Part shown: positions 1 to 8,682 of the stretch, one piece after another | Layout: each line of letters opens with the position of its first letter | How positions within the stretch are numbered: the stretch's first letter is position 1 | DNA from: JAGXRK01 sp963804005 | GTDB taxonomy: Bacteria > Bacteroidota > Ignavibacteria > Ignavibacteriales > Ignavibacteriaceae | DNA: 64,000 bases | Direction of reading: 5' to 3' | Assembly: GCA_963804005.1 (NCBI GenBank) | Contig: CAWDOP010000002.1 | Location: forward strand, 434,001 to 498,000 | Made by a program: the position numbers and the translations under genes | Notes under the pieces: model-generated | Databases searched by the model: none | The model's input: only the letters and a program-made list of their open reading frames with translations | Told to the model about the DNA's origin: nothing

Positions 1-1
1 A

Positions 2-484
2 AGCGCAAGAAAACTTGCTGCTCAATTTTATTTAAGGGATATGACTGTATTAAAAGTTATGTTCACTGCTATCGTTACTGCTATGCTCGGATTGTTCTAC
101 TTAAACTGGATTGGTTTTATTGATTTAAGTCTTGTTTATAAAAGTAATACATATTTGCTCCCACAAATTGCAGGTGGATTAATTTTAGGCGTCGGATTTG
201 TTATCGGCGGATATTGTCCGGGAACATCCTGTGTTGCGGTTTCAACTGGTAGAATAGATGCCATAGTTTTTCTGATTGGCGTTATGGCGGGAATATTTTT
301 CTTCGTTGAAGTTTTTCCGTTATTATCAGGATTCTTTTATTCTACAAATATGGGTGTAATTACTTTACCTGAATTAATTAATCTGCCATACGGAATGATT
401 GTTTTCTTCGTGGTTCTGATATCAATTGGTGCATTTGCCGCTTCAGAATGGGCTGAGAAAAAATTCGGAAATAAAAAAGTTTAA
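2..484 (+). CDS. YeeE/YedE family (DUF6691-like) sulfur transporter half, 5' truncated by window
   Basis: Inner-membrane protein of the YeeE/YedE family, whose characterised members import thiosulfate or other small sulfur species. An ATG lies at 41, but the frame is open back to base 2 and the residues before it (AARK-like, then QFYLRDM) read as normal family sequence, so the gene very probably begins outside the window. The visible part has several hydrophobic helices and the family signature GGYCPGTSC with its conserved cysteine, near residue 75 of the visible part. The next gene, 16 bases downstream, is an anchored rhodanese-like protein, which fits a sulfur-handling operon. The family is clear; the exact substrate is not shown by the sequence. 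Confidence 0.85.
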   Translation, partial: SARKLAAQFYLRDMTVLKVMFTAIVTAMLGLFYLNWIGFIDLSLVYKSNTYLLPQIAGGLILGVGFVIGGYCPGTSCVAVSTGRIDAIVFLIGVMAGIFFFVEVFPLLSGFFYSTNMGVITLPELINLPYGMIVFFVVLISIGAFAASEWAEKKFGNKKV

Positions 485-500
485 ATAAAGGAATTCAGAC

Positions 501-1187
501 ATGTTGAATGAAGTAAAATCCCGCACAATGGGATTACAGTTTTTTAGTAAACTTAATTTGAATAAAAAATTAGCATTTGTTGCTGTCATATTCGGCTTAA
601 CTGCTTTAATAATTGGTTCACCTTCAGATACTAACAAAGTTAAAATTGATACAAATGAATTAGCGCTACTAATATCAAAAGGAGCTGATCATATTGAAGT
701 AGAAGAACTTGCTGATTGGATTATTCAGAGTAAAATGGATTATAGATTGATTGATCTTCGTGATGAAAAATCATTTAACGAATATCACATTCCAACTGCT
801 GAGAATGTCCCTCTTGCTGATTTGATGAATTATCCCATTGAACGAAATGAAAAAATAATTCTTTATTCAGACGGTGGAATTCATTCCTCACAAGCTTTAT
901 TTCTGTTAAAATCCAAAGGGTATAAAAGGTCATACTTTATAATCGGTGGATTAGATGAATGGAAAGATAAAATACTCTTCCCTGCTGCACCAATTGACAG
1001 TACTGATGAATCAATTGCTATGTTCAATAAGATGAAAGAAGTAAGTAAATTCTTTGGTGGAAGTCCGATTGAAACTTCTTCAACAACTAATGATAATAAT
1101 AATACTCCTACATTAACAATGCCGAAGATCCAGACAACTTCTCCAGTTGGATCAACAACCAAAAAGAAAAAGAAAGAAGGTTGCTAA
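501..1187 (+). CDS. Membrane-anchored rhodanese-like protein lacking the catalytic cysteine
   Basis: A 228-residue protein with one hydrophobic anchor at about residues 23-40, a rhodanese-like domain at about 65-155 and a low-complexity tail ending in five lysines, E, G and C. The domain shows the LIDLRDEKSFNEYHIP and GGLDEW signatures. Where active rhodaneses carry the persulfide cysteine, this one reads YSDGGIHSS, with serine at residue 123, so classical sulfurtransfer is unlikely unless the final cysteine (228) substitutes. It follows the YeeE/YedE gene closely and probably forms an operon with it. A role as a sulfur carrier, partner or scaffold for the transporter is inference from context. 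Confidence 0.8.
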   Translation: MLNEVKSRTMGLQFFSKLNLNKKLAFVAVIFGLTALIIGSPSDTNKVKIDTNELALLISKGADHIEVEELADWIIQSKMDYRLIDLRDEKSFNEYHIPTAENVPLADLMNYPIERNEKIILYSDGGIHSSQALFLLKSKGYKRSYFIIGGLDEWKDKILFPAAPIDSTDESIAMFNKMKEVSKFFGGSPIETSSTTNDNNNTPTLTMPKIQTTSPVGSTTKKKKKEGC

Positions 1188-1191
1188 GTTT

Positions 1192-1902
1192 TCAATTCAA
1201 ATTATCCAATAACATAAAATCATTCTTTTTATAATCTGATTTTGAATTTTTTGTCTTGTACTCATACTTACAATTTTTATTTACCGGACATTGTGGGCAA
1301 TTTGGTTTTGCAGGTTTACAGAATTCCCTGCCAAGTCTTATTAAGTTTGTATGAAATGAGTGAGCAACGCCGTCAGGAATTTTATTCAATATTTCATAAA
1401 ACGTTTTTTCTGGATTATTTGTTTTTACAATTCCAATCCTGTTTAAAGTTCTATGAACGTGCGTATCTACAGGACAAATATTTCTATCCAAAGAAAATAG
1501 CAAGACACAGCTAGCAGTTTTAACCCCTATGCCATTGTATGAAGTCAATTCCTCAAGAATCTTATCATCAGAAATATTTTTAATGTGATTCAAGGATATT
1601 CTTTTTTGTTTTTTCTTTAATGATTTAAGAATTCCATAAATAGCCCTTGATTTTTGTTTGCCTAAACCTGCTACTTTAATATACTTTTCTATTTGTGATG
1701 GTTTTAGTAAAGCAAGTTCATCCCAATTCTTAAAATTATCTTTAAGATTTCTATAAGCTTTATATGAATTCTGATCATTAGTGTTCTGTGAAAGAATTGT
1801 TCCGATTATTGTATTCAGAGGGTTGGGAAGTTTTTTTGCTTTTGGTGGAATTCCAAAATGTTCTATAAGTAGTTGATTTATTTTCCGGATTTTCTTTTTC
1901 AT
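1192..1902 (-). CDS. nth: Endonuclease III-like DNA glycosylase/AP lyase
   Basis: A base-excision repair enzyme of the HhH-GPD family that removes oxidised pyrimidines and cleaves the abasic site. The helix-hairpin-helix reads YNGIGVKTA with the catalytic lysine, followed by PVDTH with the catalytic aspartate. The C-terminal iron-sulfur loop is intact with spacing C-x6-C-x2-C-x5-C. The frame can be extended to a TTG at 1938, but the ATG at 1902 starts a product of normal family length (236 residues), so I chose it. It converges on the rhodanese gene with only four bases between stops. Several paralogous HhH-GPD families exist, but the 4Fe-4S loop and active-site pair favour Nth. Confidence 0.9.
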   Translation of the reverse strand: MKKKIRKINQLLIEHFGIPPKAKKLPNPLNTIIGTILSQNTNDQNSYKAYRNLKDNFKNWDELALLKPSQIEKYIKVAGLGKQKSRAIYGILKSLKKKQKRISLNHIKNISDDKILEELTSYNGIGVKTASCVLLFSLDRNICPVDTHVHRTLNRIGIVKTNNPEKTFYEILNKIPDGVAHSFHTNLIRLGREFCKPAKPNCPQCPVNKNCKYEYKTKNSKSDYKKNDFMLLDNLN

Positions 1903-2021
1903 AATATATTGTTTATTAAAATATAAGAGTTGCTTCAAACTTTATAAAATGATTCTTAGAATAAAATTAGAATATGTTTAATGGAGCTAAAGTCCATTCT
2001 TCTTTAGGGAATTACATATAC

Positions 2022-2039
2022 CCCGAGCTCAAGTTCGGG
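2022..2039. repeat. Imperfect palindrome in the leader of the phosphohexomutase gene
   Basis: CCCGAGCTC and AAGTTCGGG form an imperfect inverted repeat (7 of 9 pairs) inside a 165-base open stretch (1974-2138) that is in frame with the phosphohexomutase but does not look like part of it. A related half-site, CCCGACTTCAA, follows at about 2077. This resembles a dispersed repeat element inserted before the gene. That it is repeated elsewhere in the genome is inference. Confidence 0.4.
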
Positions 2040-2138
2040 ATTAATCTTGATAAATCAAATTCAATCTTTCATTATCCCCGACTTCAAACAAAACTAATTT
2101 TATTTCATTATTTTTACATTAAGAATTATGGAGAAGTA

Positions 2139-3488
2139 ATGCCCACATTAATGGTAAGTATTTCCGGCATTCGCGGAATTATTGGTGATGGATTCGATCC
2201 TGAAGTAATTATTAAATACACGAATGCCTATGCGGACTTCATTGGAAAAGGAAAAGTTGTTGTTGGTAGAGATGCAAGAATAACAGGCGAGATGGTAAAT
2301 CAAATCGTTACTGGAACTTTATTAGCAAAAGGTTTAGATGTAATCGATATTGGAATTTGTCCCACACCTACCGTTCAGTTCACCGTTAAAATCCTCAAAG
2401 CACAAGGTGGAATTGCTATTTCTGCAAGTCATAATCCAAATGAATGGAATGCACTCAAACTATTAAACAGTTCCGGACAATTTATGTCGCCCGAAGAACA
2501 TGAATTGATGAAGAAATATTTAGATGATAAATCAATTTATAAGAAATGGGAAAATATCGGTAAAAGAACATTGTTCTCTGAAGGGATTAAAAATCATATC
2601 GATGCAATTCTTAAGCTTCCTATTATTGAGATTGAAAAGATCAGAAAAAAGAAATTTAAAGTTGTTGCAGACTGTGTTAACGGTGCTGGGGCATATTGTA
2701 TTCCTGATCTGTTAAGATTATTTGGTTGCGAAGTAATTGAATTAAATTGTGAGAAGACAGGAGTCTTTTCACGGCTTCCTGAGCCTCTTCCAGAAAATTT
2801 ATCAGATACCATGGGATCTGTAATAAAACATAAAGCTGATTTTGCAGTTGTAGTTGATCCGGATGTTGATAGATTAGTTTTGATTACCGATAAAGGTGAA
2901 CCATTTAGTGAAGAAAATACAATTGCACAAGTTGTGAAATTCATTTTATCAAAAACTCCGGGTAATGTAGCTGTTAATCTTTCCACCACAAGAGCAGTTG
3001 AAGATGTTGCTGATAGTTTTGGATGTAAAGTCTTTCGTGCTTCTGTTGGTGAAGCGAATGTTGTTAAGAAAATGAAAGAAGTTGATGCAGTAATCGGTGG
3101 TGAAGGAAGTGGCGGTGTAATTTATCCTGCACTTCACTACAGCAGGGATGCTTTGATGGGAATCGCCATTACACTTCAACATTTAACCGAAGAGAATTGT
3201 AAACTTTCAGACTTGAAAGAAAAACTTCCGAAATATTTCATTTCGAAGAAGAAAGTAGATTTAGGAAATGTTTCTGCTGATATAGTTATACAAACCTTAA
3301 AACAAAAAAACTTATCTGAAAAAGTAAATACTGAAGATGGATTAAGAATAGATTTTGCGGATCATTGGGTGCACTTTCGAAAATCCAATACAGAACCGAT
3401 TATCCGTATAATTACCGAGGCTAAGGAGATGGTTAAGGCTGAGGAATTATCACAAAAATATTTCAAGGAAATAAAAAATCTTTTTTAG
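2139..3488 (+). CDS. Phosphohexomutase (phosphoglucomutase/phosphomannomutase/phosphoglucosamine mutase family)
   Basis: An alpha-D-phosphohexomutase that moves phosphate between C6 and C1 of a hexose phosphate, supplying cell-wall and polysaccharide precursors. The start was set at ATG 2139 because GGAGAAG precedes it at a good distance and the family N-terminus (SISGIRGIIG) follows; the frame is open upstream to 1974, but that stretch is repeat-like. Family hallmarks are all present: phosphoserine loop ISASHNPNEWNA, metal loop DPDVDR, sugar loop GEGSGG, and phosphate loop RKSNTEP near the C-terminus. The 449-residue length is normal. Substrate (mannose, glucose or glucosamine) cannot be decided from sequence alone. 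The stop overlaps that of the convergent DUF58 gene. Confidence 0.88.
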   Translation: MPTLMVSISGIRGIIGDGFDPEVIIKYTNAYADFIGKGKVVVGRDARITGEMVNQIVTGTLLAKGLDVIDIGICPTPTVQFTVKILKAQGGIAISASHNPNEWNALKLLNSSGQFMSPEEHELMKKYLDDKSIYKKWENIGKRTLFSEGIKNHIDAILKLPIIEIEKIRKKKFKVVADCVNGAGAYCIPDLLRLFGCEVIELNCEKTGVFSRLPEPLPENLSDTMGSVIKHKADFAVVVDPDVDRLVLITDKGEPFSEENTIAQVVKFILSKTPGNVAVNLSTTRAVEDVADSFGCKVFRASVGEANVVKKMKEVDAVIGGEGSGGVIYPALHYSRDALMGIAITLQHLTEENCKLSDLKEKLPKYFISKKKVDLGNVSADIVIQTLKQKNLSEKVNTEDGLRIDFADHWVHFRKSNTEPIIRIITEAKEMVKAEELSQKYFKEIKNLF

Positions 3489-4393
3489 TAGAGTCGTACT
3501 CTCTTCTGTATGTAGGTATACAATGCAGTATCAAAAGGAGTTGATGTATCAATCAGGTTATAATCAAAATTTGAGTTCAAGCATTCGCGTTTAATCCTAT
3601 TCGTAAATTCTTCCATCGCATCTTTATATGCTTTCTGAATCTGATACGGTTGTGTTGTCATTTCTTCAAGAGTTTCCATATCCTTAAATATTGCATCTCT
3701 GCCAAAAGCAAAACTTCTTTCAACCGGATCAAGTATTTGAAAAACAATTACTTCATTCTTCTTATATGAAAATTTTTTTAGTGATTTGATAACTGTGTCA
3801 ACATCATCAAAAAAATCAGAAATTATAATTACTAATCCCCTTCTCTTAATCTTCTCTGCAATCTCTCCAAGTGAGGAGGAAGTATTTGTTTTATCGGCGG
3901 CACTCACGGATGATAATAGTTTTAATATTTCCTGAAGATAGGTTCTTGAAGCTTTAGGTGGGAGCAATTTATTTATTTTTTCAGAATATAAGGCTAGTCC
4001 AACAGCATCCTGCTGTTTTATCATCAAGTAGCTTAAAGCTGCAGCTAATATAGTTGAGTAATTGAGTTTCGAAATATTACTACCTGACTTGAAATCCATC
4101 GATTTACTTGAATCTAATATAATGTAACTTTTTAGATTAGATTCTTCTTCATATTGCTTTATAAAGTACTTTTCAGTTTTGCCATAAACTTTCCAGTCTA
4201 CACTCTTTAAATCGTCTCCCTGCATATATGGTCTGTGTTGACTGAATTCAACACTAAATCCATGATACGGACTTTTATGCAGACCAACAATAAAACCTTC
4301 TACAACCATCCTGGCTTTTAATTCAAGACTATTAAGTTTAGAGACTGTAGAGGGATTCAGATAAGATTTAAAATCGAAAACTGACGAAGACAT
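3485..4393 (-). CDS. DUF58 domain protein
   Basis: A 302-residue cytoplasmic protein of the DUF58 family, normally found with MoxR-type AAA+ ATPases and von Willebrand factor A proteins. It shows the family core HRPYMQGDDLKSVDWKVYGKT and a metal-site-like DSSKSM around residue 105, as in vWA folds. Its start codon shares one base with the stop of the upstream lipoprotein gene, so the two are probably translationally coupled. No MoxR gene lies next to it, which is unusual for the family, and its partner may be outside the window. The 3' end overlaps the convergent phosphohexomutase by four bases. Function beyond the family assignment is unknown. Confidence 0.87.
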   Translation of the reverse strand: MSSSVFDFKSYLNPSTVSKLNSLELKARMVVEGFIVGLHKSPYHGFSVEFSQHRPYMQGDDLKSVDWKVYGKTEKYFIKQYEEESNLKSYIILDSSKSMDFKSGSNISKLNYSTILAAALSYLMIKQQDAVGLALYSEKINKLLPPKASRTYLQEILKLLSSVSAADKTNTSSSLGEIAEKIKRRGLVIIISDFFDDVDTVIKSLKKFSYKKNEVIVFQILDPVERSFAFGRDAIFKDMETLEEMTTQPYQIQKAYKDAMEEFTNRIKRECLNSNFDYNLIDTSTPFDTALYTYIQKRVRLY

Positions 4394-4908
4394 TATTCCT
4401 GCTTTACAAGATTTTTTCTTAGAATTTCTTCGGGAGATAATCCCATATTTTCCAGTTCTTGTTTAGCGGCAACAGCCATTTCATTATCAGGATATCTTTC
4501 TAAAAAAGTATTATAAGTCTTTGTAGCCTGAGGATAATCATTCATTTCATTAGCCTGTAAAAATCCCGCCATAAATAATGCAGTTGGAGCATCTTCACTA
4601 GCTGGGTATTTTTCAAATACCTCCATATAATATTCATTAGCTTTTATTATTAATTCCTGTTCAGATAGATTTGTTAACTTTTTACTTTGATAAATTCCGG
4701 CTAATTGCATCATAGCTTTAGGTGCCAATTTACTATCAGGAAATTCGTTTACTAATGTTTCATATGAAGTTACAGCCTCGGGAATATTATCCTGTTGAAA
4801 ATATTTTTGAGCCTCATCAAAATATTCCTGATCGGTTTTACTGCTGCATCCGGCTATCACTGCAATTAAAAGGACCGAGAAAAGAAATAGTTGTAATTGA
4901 ATTTTCAT
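4393..4908 (-). CDS. Tetratricopeptide lipoprotein, BamD/YbgF-like
   Basis: A 171-residue lipoprotein with a type II signal peptide and lipobox IAGC (lipidated cysteine at residue 21), followed by TPR-like helices from about 28 to 155, including EYFDEAQKYF, YPASEDAPTALFMAG and YNTFLERYPDNEMA. This organisation resembles BamD and YbgF/CpoB-type scaffolds of the outer-membrane assembly and envelope machinery, but it is shorter than a typical BamD, so I do not name it. It is probably anchored in the periplasmic face of a membrane and binds partners through its TPRs. It overlaps the DUF58 start by one base, so both are likely made together. Confidence 0.75.
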   Translation of the reverse strand: MKIQLQLFLFSVLLIAVIAGCSSKTDQEYFDEAQKYFQQDNIPEAVTSYETLVNEFPDSKLAPKAMMQLAGIYQSKKLTNLSEQELIIKANEYYMEVFEKYPASEDAPTALFMAGFLQANEMNDYPQATKTYNTFLERYPDNEMAVAAKQELENMGLSPEEILRKNLVKQE

Positions 4909-4989
4909 TTTTTTTCCGTTATTAAATTTTATTGCGTTTAAATCTATTAAAACAACATTAAAGCTTCAATGTAATTCAAATTATCCGAA

Positions 4990-5580
4990 TCATAAGACAC
5001 TGTTGGAATCTTTATTAAAAACTAAACTATCAGAAACTTCGGGTAACTCATAAGCTACTGAGTCCTTCAACTCATCATTTTTATATTTCATCATCAACCG
5101 AAGATTTCCCAAATCATCATAAAATTTCCATTCTCCATCTTTCTTGCCCTCATTAAATTTTCCCTCCTGCATTAATGAACCGGTTGTATAATACCAGTTC
5201 CAGAAGCTGTCTGGTTTATCATTTTTAAACATACCTACAGATTCTAATATTCCATTTGGATGATAATATCTCCATTCACCATGATTTTTATTTTCAGAAA
5301 TATATCCAAATGTATCAACATTACCATTTCTATGATACAAAACGAAAGTTCCATGTTTTTTTCCGTTAACGACATCGTACTCTATATCTTTACCCATTAC
5401 TTTACCTTTATAACGCCCCGTAAATGGTTCAGTTGACAAAGAATCTTTGTACAATAGCCCGTCTCTGTACTTAAGATTCCATGCTTTACTTTCATTGTTT
5501 TCTCCGTCAACACACGAGGAGATAGTAACTACAATAATAAACAGTAAAATGCTAAGTATAATATTTTTCTTAATGTTCAA
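4990..5580 (-). CDS. Lipoprotein with MORN/YwqK-type repeats
   Basis: A 196-residue secreted lipoprotein with lipobox ISSC (cysteine 23) and four or so MORN-variant repeats of about 23 residues, each with a G-x-W or G-x-F-x-x-Y/H core such as KKHGTFVLYHRNG, NHGEWRYYHPNG and KDGEWKFYDD. Databases often label this family as a YwqK-type antitoxin, but there is no toxin gene next to it and the lipobox argues for an envelope protein. MORN-type repeats commonly bind lipids or proteins; the actual function here is unknown. It is downstream of the HIT gene on the same strand. Confidence 0.75.
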   Translation of the reverse strand: MNIKKNIILSILLFIIVVTISSCVDGENNESKAWNLKYRDGLLYKDSLSTEPFTGRYKGKVMGKDIEYDVVNGKKHGTFVLYHRNGNVDTFGYISENKNHGEWRYYHPNGILESVGMFKNDKPDSFWNWYYTTGSLMQEGKFNEGKKDGEWKFYDDLGNLRLMMKYKNDELKDSVAYELPEVSDSLVFNKDSNSVL

Positions 5581-5603
5581 ATGAATGAGTTCTCAGTTTA
5601 TGA

Positions 5604-6107
5604 TTACAGATTAATTTCTTTGTAAGCTTCTAACAATTTTTTCTTAGTATCAAGAAGATCTTGTGATATGACTTTTACTTCCCCAATTACAGGCATAAAA
5701 TTAGTGTCGCCATTCCATCTGGGAACAATATGAAAATGTAAATGTTCTTCAATTCCTGCACCGCTAACACGACCGATATTAGCTCCGATATTAAATCCAT
5801 GAGGTTTCATAACTTCGGTCAATGCTAACTGAGCATGTTGTAATTGTTTCATTACTTCAGATGATTCTTTAGCATTCAATTTCGGAAATTCACTCAGATG
5901 TCGCTTAGGGACAATCATTAAGTGTCCATTATTATATGGATATAGATTAAGAACTGTAAATGTAAATTCCGACTGATCTACTATTAAGTTATTATCATCG
6001 AAGGGATCTAATCCAACCATTTGACAAAAAATGCATTTGTTGGAATCCGAATCACTTTTAAATGATTCTATATATTCTGAACGCCAGGGAGACCAAAGTT
6101 TTTCCAT
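5604..6107 (-). CDS. HIT family nucleotide hydrolase or phosphorylase
   Basis: A 167-residue cytoplasmic histidine-triad protein. The triad HLHFHIVP covers residues 122-129 (His122, 124, 126), and a CxxC pair at 25 and 28 (CIFC) may bind zinc together with a later histidine. The N-terminus LWSPWRSEYI is typical of the Ap4A phosphorylase-like branch, so diadenosine polyphosphates or nucleoside phosphoramidates are the probable substrates; that is inferred from the family. An apparent terminator sits directly upstream, so it probably has its own transcript or depends on read-through from the EF-G gene. Confidence 0.9.
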   Translation of the reverse strand: MEKLWSPWRSEYIESFKSDSDSNKCIFCQMVGLDPFDDNNLIVDQSEFTFTVLNLYPYNNGHLMIVPKRHLSEFPKLNAKESSEVMKQLQHAQLALTEVMKPHGFNIGANIGRVSGAGIEEHLHFHIVPRWNGDTNFMPVIGEVKVISQDLLDTKKKLLEAYKEINL

Positions 6108-6113
6108 AATATT

Positions 6114-6144
6114 AAAAAAGCTGCCTCATAAAAAAGACAGCTTT
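6114..6144 (-). terminator. Rho-independent terminator after the EF-G-like gene
   Basis: On the minus strand AAAGCTG and CAGCTTT form a stem that runs into a T-tract at 6119-6114, directly after the EF-G-like stop at 6157 and just before the HIT start. The stem has a short mismatch in its upper part. Confidence 0.65.
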
Positions 6145-6156
6145 CAATGTTATAAA

Positions 6157-8250
6157 TTATTTTTCCTCTTCACGGGACTTGTTGTACTCATCAATTACTT
6201 TTTGTTCCACTTCCTTTGGAACTTCTTCATAATAAGAGAATTTAGATTTATGAGCACCTCTTCCCTGAGTAAGACTTCTTAATTGAGATGAATATTTATG
6301 AAGTTCAACAAGCGGAACATTAGCTTTTATAATCTGAAAATGACCATCAGAATCCATTCCCAATATCTTCCCTCTTCGGCTTGAAATATCGCCCATTACA
6401 TCGCCCATATATTCATCAGGAACAATTACTTCAATTTCGTATATTGGTTCGAGTAAACAAGGTTTACATTCTTGAAATCCTCTCCTAAAACATTGCGATC
6501 CGGCAATTTTGAATGACATTTCATCTGAATCAACATCGTGATAAGAGCCAAAATGAAGAGTTACTCTAACATCAACAACCTGATTTCCCGAAATAACACC
6601 TTTACTCATAGTTTCGATAATACCTTTTTCAACAGCGGGAATAAATCTACCGGGAACAACTCCGCCAACGATAGCGTTTACAAATTCAAATCCTGTTCCG
6701 CGAGGCAGTGGTTCCATTTTAAAGTGAACGTGACCGTATTGTCCTCTGCCACCAGATTGCTTTTTATGTTTGTACTCTACATCATCAACTCTGCCTTTAA
6801 TCGTTTCTTTATATGGAACTTTGGGTTCAATAAGATCAACATCAACCTTATAACGCTCTTTAAGTCTCTTAACAGCTAATGAAAGTTGCAATTCACCTTG
6901 TCCTGAAACTACTGTCTGGGCTATTTCAGAATCATATTGTACACTGAATGAAGGATCTTCTTCATGAAGTGTATGTAATCCGGTAGCAATTTTATCTTCA
7001 TCGCCTTTAGCATTAGGTAAAATTGCAGCTCTTATAACAGGGCTCGGAAATTCTATTGGTTTAATTTGAACTGGAAAATTTCTTGAAGCAAGAGTATTAT
7101 TTGTGTGAGTATCTTTTAACTTAACAACTGCTCCAAGATCACCGGCTAATAATTTAGAAATTTCTTTTCTGCTATGACCATTAAGTACAGAGAGCTGACT
7201 TAATCTTTCAGTCTTTTCGTTTGAAACATTTATCAAATCCAATCCGGGTTGCACTGTTCCTGAAAAAACTTTGAAGAGTGATAGTTCACCAACATGCTGT
7301 TCGGAAATTGTTTTAAATATAAACATTACAGGTTCGCCTGAAGAATCGGGTTTTACCAAAACCTTATCATTTTTTTCAGCGAGTGTTGCTTCTTCACCAA
7401 TTCTATCTATAGGAGAAGGAAAATAAGAACTAACGAAATCTAAAAAGTTATTAATACCAACAGCTTTACTAGAAGAGATCGCAAAGACAGGTGTGAAATT
7501 TCTATTGATGAGTGCTGCAGTTAATCCTTTTTCAAAATCCTCATCTGATAGACTGCCATTTTCAAAATATTTGTTCATCAATTCTTCATTTGTCTCAGCA
7601 ATTTTTTCTACAAGTTCTAATCTAAGAGTATCAGCCTGATCTTTTAGATCAGCAGGTATTTCCATTTCAGTAACATTTCTGGTTCCGGCAGTATCATATT
7701 TGTAAGCTTTCATAGTTATAACATCTATTACAGCATCGAAGTTAATTCCCTGCTTGACTGGATAAGTAACAACTGTTGCACCAGAAGTTAATCTATCTTT
7801 GGCTTTTTGAACTGTTGTTTCAAAATCGGAGTGTTCGTTATCGACTTTATTGATTATAATGGCTGATGGTAAAGCGCATTCATTTACAAATCTTCCTGCA
7901 GTTTCAGTTCCAACCTCTACTCCTTCAGCAGATCTTAAAACCATAACAGAAACATCACAAACTCTCATCGCAGATTTTACATCACCAAAAAAATCAGAAT
8001 ATCCGGGTGTGTCTATTATATTTATTTTTTTATTTTTCCATTCGAGATGAAGCAGTGAGGATGAAATTGAAATTTGTTTTTCAATCTCATTGGGTGAATA
8101 ATCGGACACAGTATTACCTTCAGCAATGGTACCGATTCTATTAATTTCTCCTGCAGTATAAAGTAATATTTCAGAAAGCGAAGTTTTTCCGCTGCCGCCG
8201 TGACCTATAAACGTAATATTGCGAATTGATTCTGTGCCGAATTCTTTCAA
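6157..8250 (-). CDS. Elongation factor G-like translational GTPase (second EF-G type)
   Basis: A 697-residue translational GTPase with the five-domain EF-G layout. G1 is GHGGSGKT (residues 16-23), G3 is DTPGYSDF, and G4 is NKVD. The C-terminal ribosome-binding domains include VPGRFIPAVEKGI and RRGKILGMD. The N-terminus, SIRNITFIGHGGSGKTSL, is that of the EF-G-like paralogue (fusA2-like) rather than the main EF-G, which usually sits in the str operon with rpsL and rpsG. The start is TTG at 8250, supported by AGGAGG seven bases upstream. In other bacteria such paralogues act in ribosome recycling or have lost one activity; which applies here cannot be read from sequence. Confidence 0.88.
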   Translation of the reverse strand: MKEFGTESIRNITFIGHGGSGKTSLSEILLYTAGEINRIGTIAEGNTVSDYSPNEIEKQISISSSLLHLEWKNKKINIIDTPGYSDFFGDVKSAMRVCDVSVMVLRSAEGVEVGTETAGRFVNECALPSAIIINKVDNEHSDFETTVQKAKDRLTSGATVVTYPVKQGINFDAVIDVITMKAYKYDTAGTRNVTEMEIPADLKDQADTLRLELVEKIAETNEELMNKYFENGSLSDEDFEKGLTAALINRNFTPVFAISSSKAVGINNFLDFVSSYFPSPIDRIGEEATLAEKNDKVLVKPDSSGEPVMFIFKTISEQHVGELSLFKVFSGTVQPGLDLINVSNEKTERLSQLSVLNGHSRKEISKLLAGDLGAVVKLKDTHTNNTLASRNFPVQIKPIEFPSPVIRAAILPNAKGDEDKIATGLHTLHEEDPSFSVQYDSEIAQTVVSGQGELQLSLAVKRLKERYKVDVDLIEPKVPYKETIKGRVDDVEYKHKKQSGGRGQYGHVHFKMEPLPRGTGFEFVNAIVGGVVPGRFIPAVEKGIIETMSKGVISGNQVVDVRVTLHFGSYHDVDSDEMSFKIAGSQCFRRGFQECKPCLLEPIYEIEVIVPDEYMGDVMGDISSRRGKILGMDSDGHFQIIKANVPLVELHKYSSQLRSLTQGRGAHKSKFSYYEEVPKEVEQKVIDEYNKSREEEK

Positions 8251-8287
8251 GGGATTTCCTCCTATATTCCGGGTGAGATTTTAATTA

Positions 8288-8677
8288 TTAATTATTATAC
8301 CTTTTCCAAAAAGCATCAAAGGCTTTTCTGATAGCAGATAAACTGTTTATAAAAGGCATCACAGCGTTTTCCATTCCATCTCTCACTTTATTTTCTAAAT
8401 CGAGTATTTTATCTGCTCTATACCTCACATCGTTAATAATAGACTTTGATACATTTAGCTGAGATTTAGTTTCCTCAGTTATTTTATTAATGTTTTCGGT
8501 TAATAATTGTGTTGACTCTATGAGCGGTTTTAATGAGGTTGTTAATTCATTAACATCTTTTTGAAGCATTGAAACGGACTGAATAATTTTCTTCAGTCCG
8601 TACAACAATGCGATACAAACTGCTGAAGCAGCTATCAAAAGTATAATTATGAAAACGTCTACTATTACTGGGTTCAT
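8288..8677 (-). CDS. DUF948-type membrane-anchored coiled-coil protein
   Basis: A 129-residue protein with one N-terminal membrane helix (about 5-28) followed by a helical, coiled-coil region containing LQKDVNELTTSLKPLIEST, as in DUF948 proteins. It lies six bases after the YtxH gene on the same strand, and the pairing of YtxH and DUF948 genes is common in stress-responsive envelope operons of several phyla. The molecular role of the family is not known. It is probably cotranscribed with ytxH from the promoter at 9137-9168. Confidence 0.78.
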   Translation of the reverse strand: MNPVIVDVFIIILLIAASAVCIALLYGLKKIIQSVSMLQKDVNELTTSLKPLIESTQLLTENINKITEETKSQLNVSKSIINDVRYRADKILDLENKVRDGMENAVMPFINSLSAIRKAFDAFWKRYNN

Positions 8678-8682
8678 TGTAA

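Noticed and set aside
1242..1514. Plus-strand frame opposite endonuclease III
   Set aside because: The minus-strand protein has an intact active site; the opposite frame shows no protein features.
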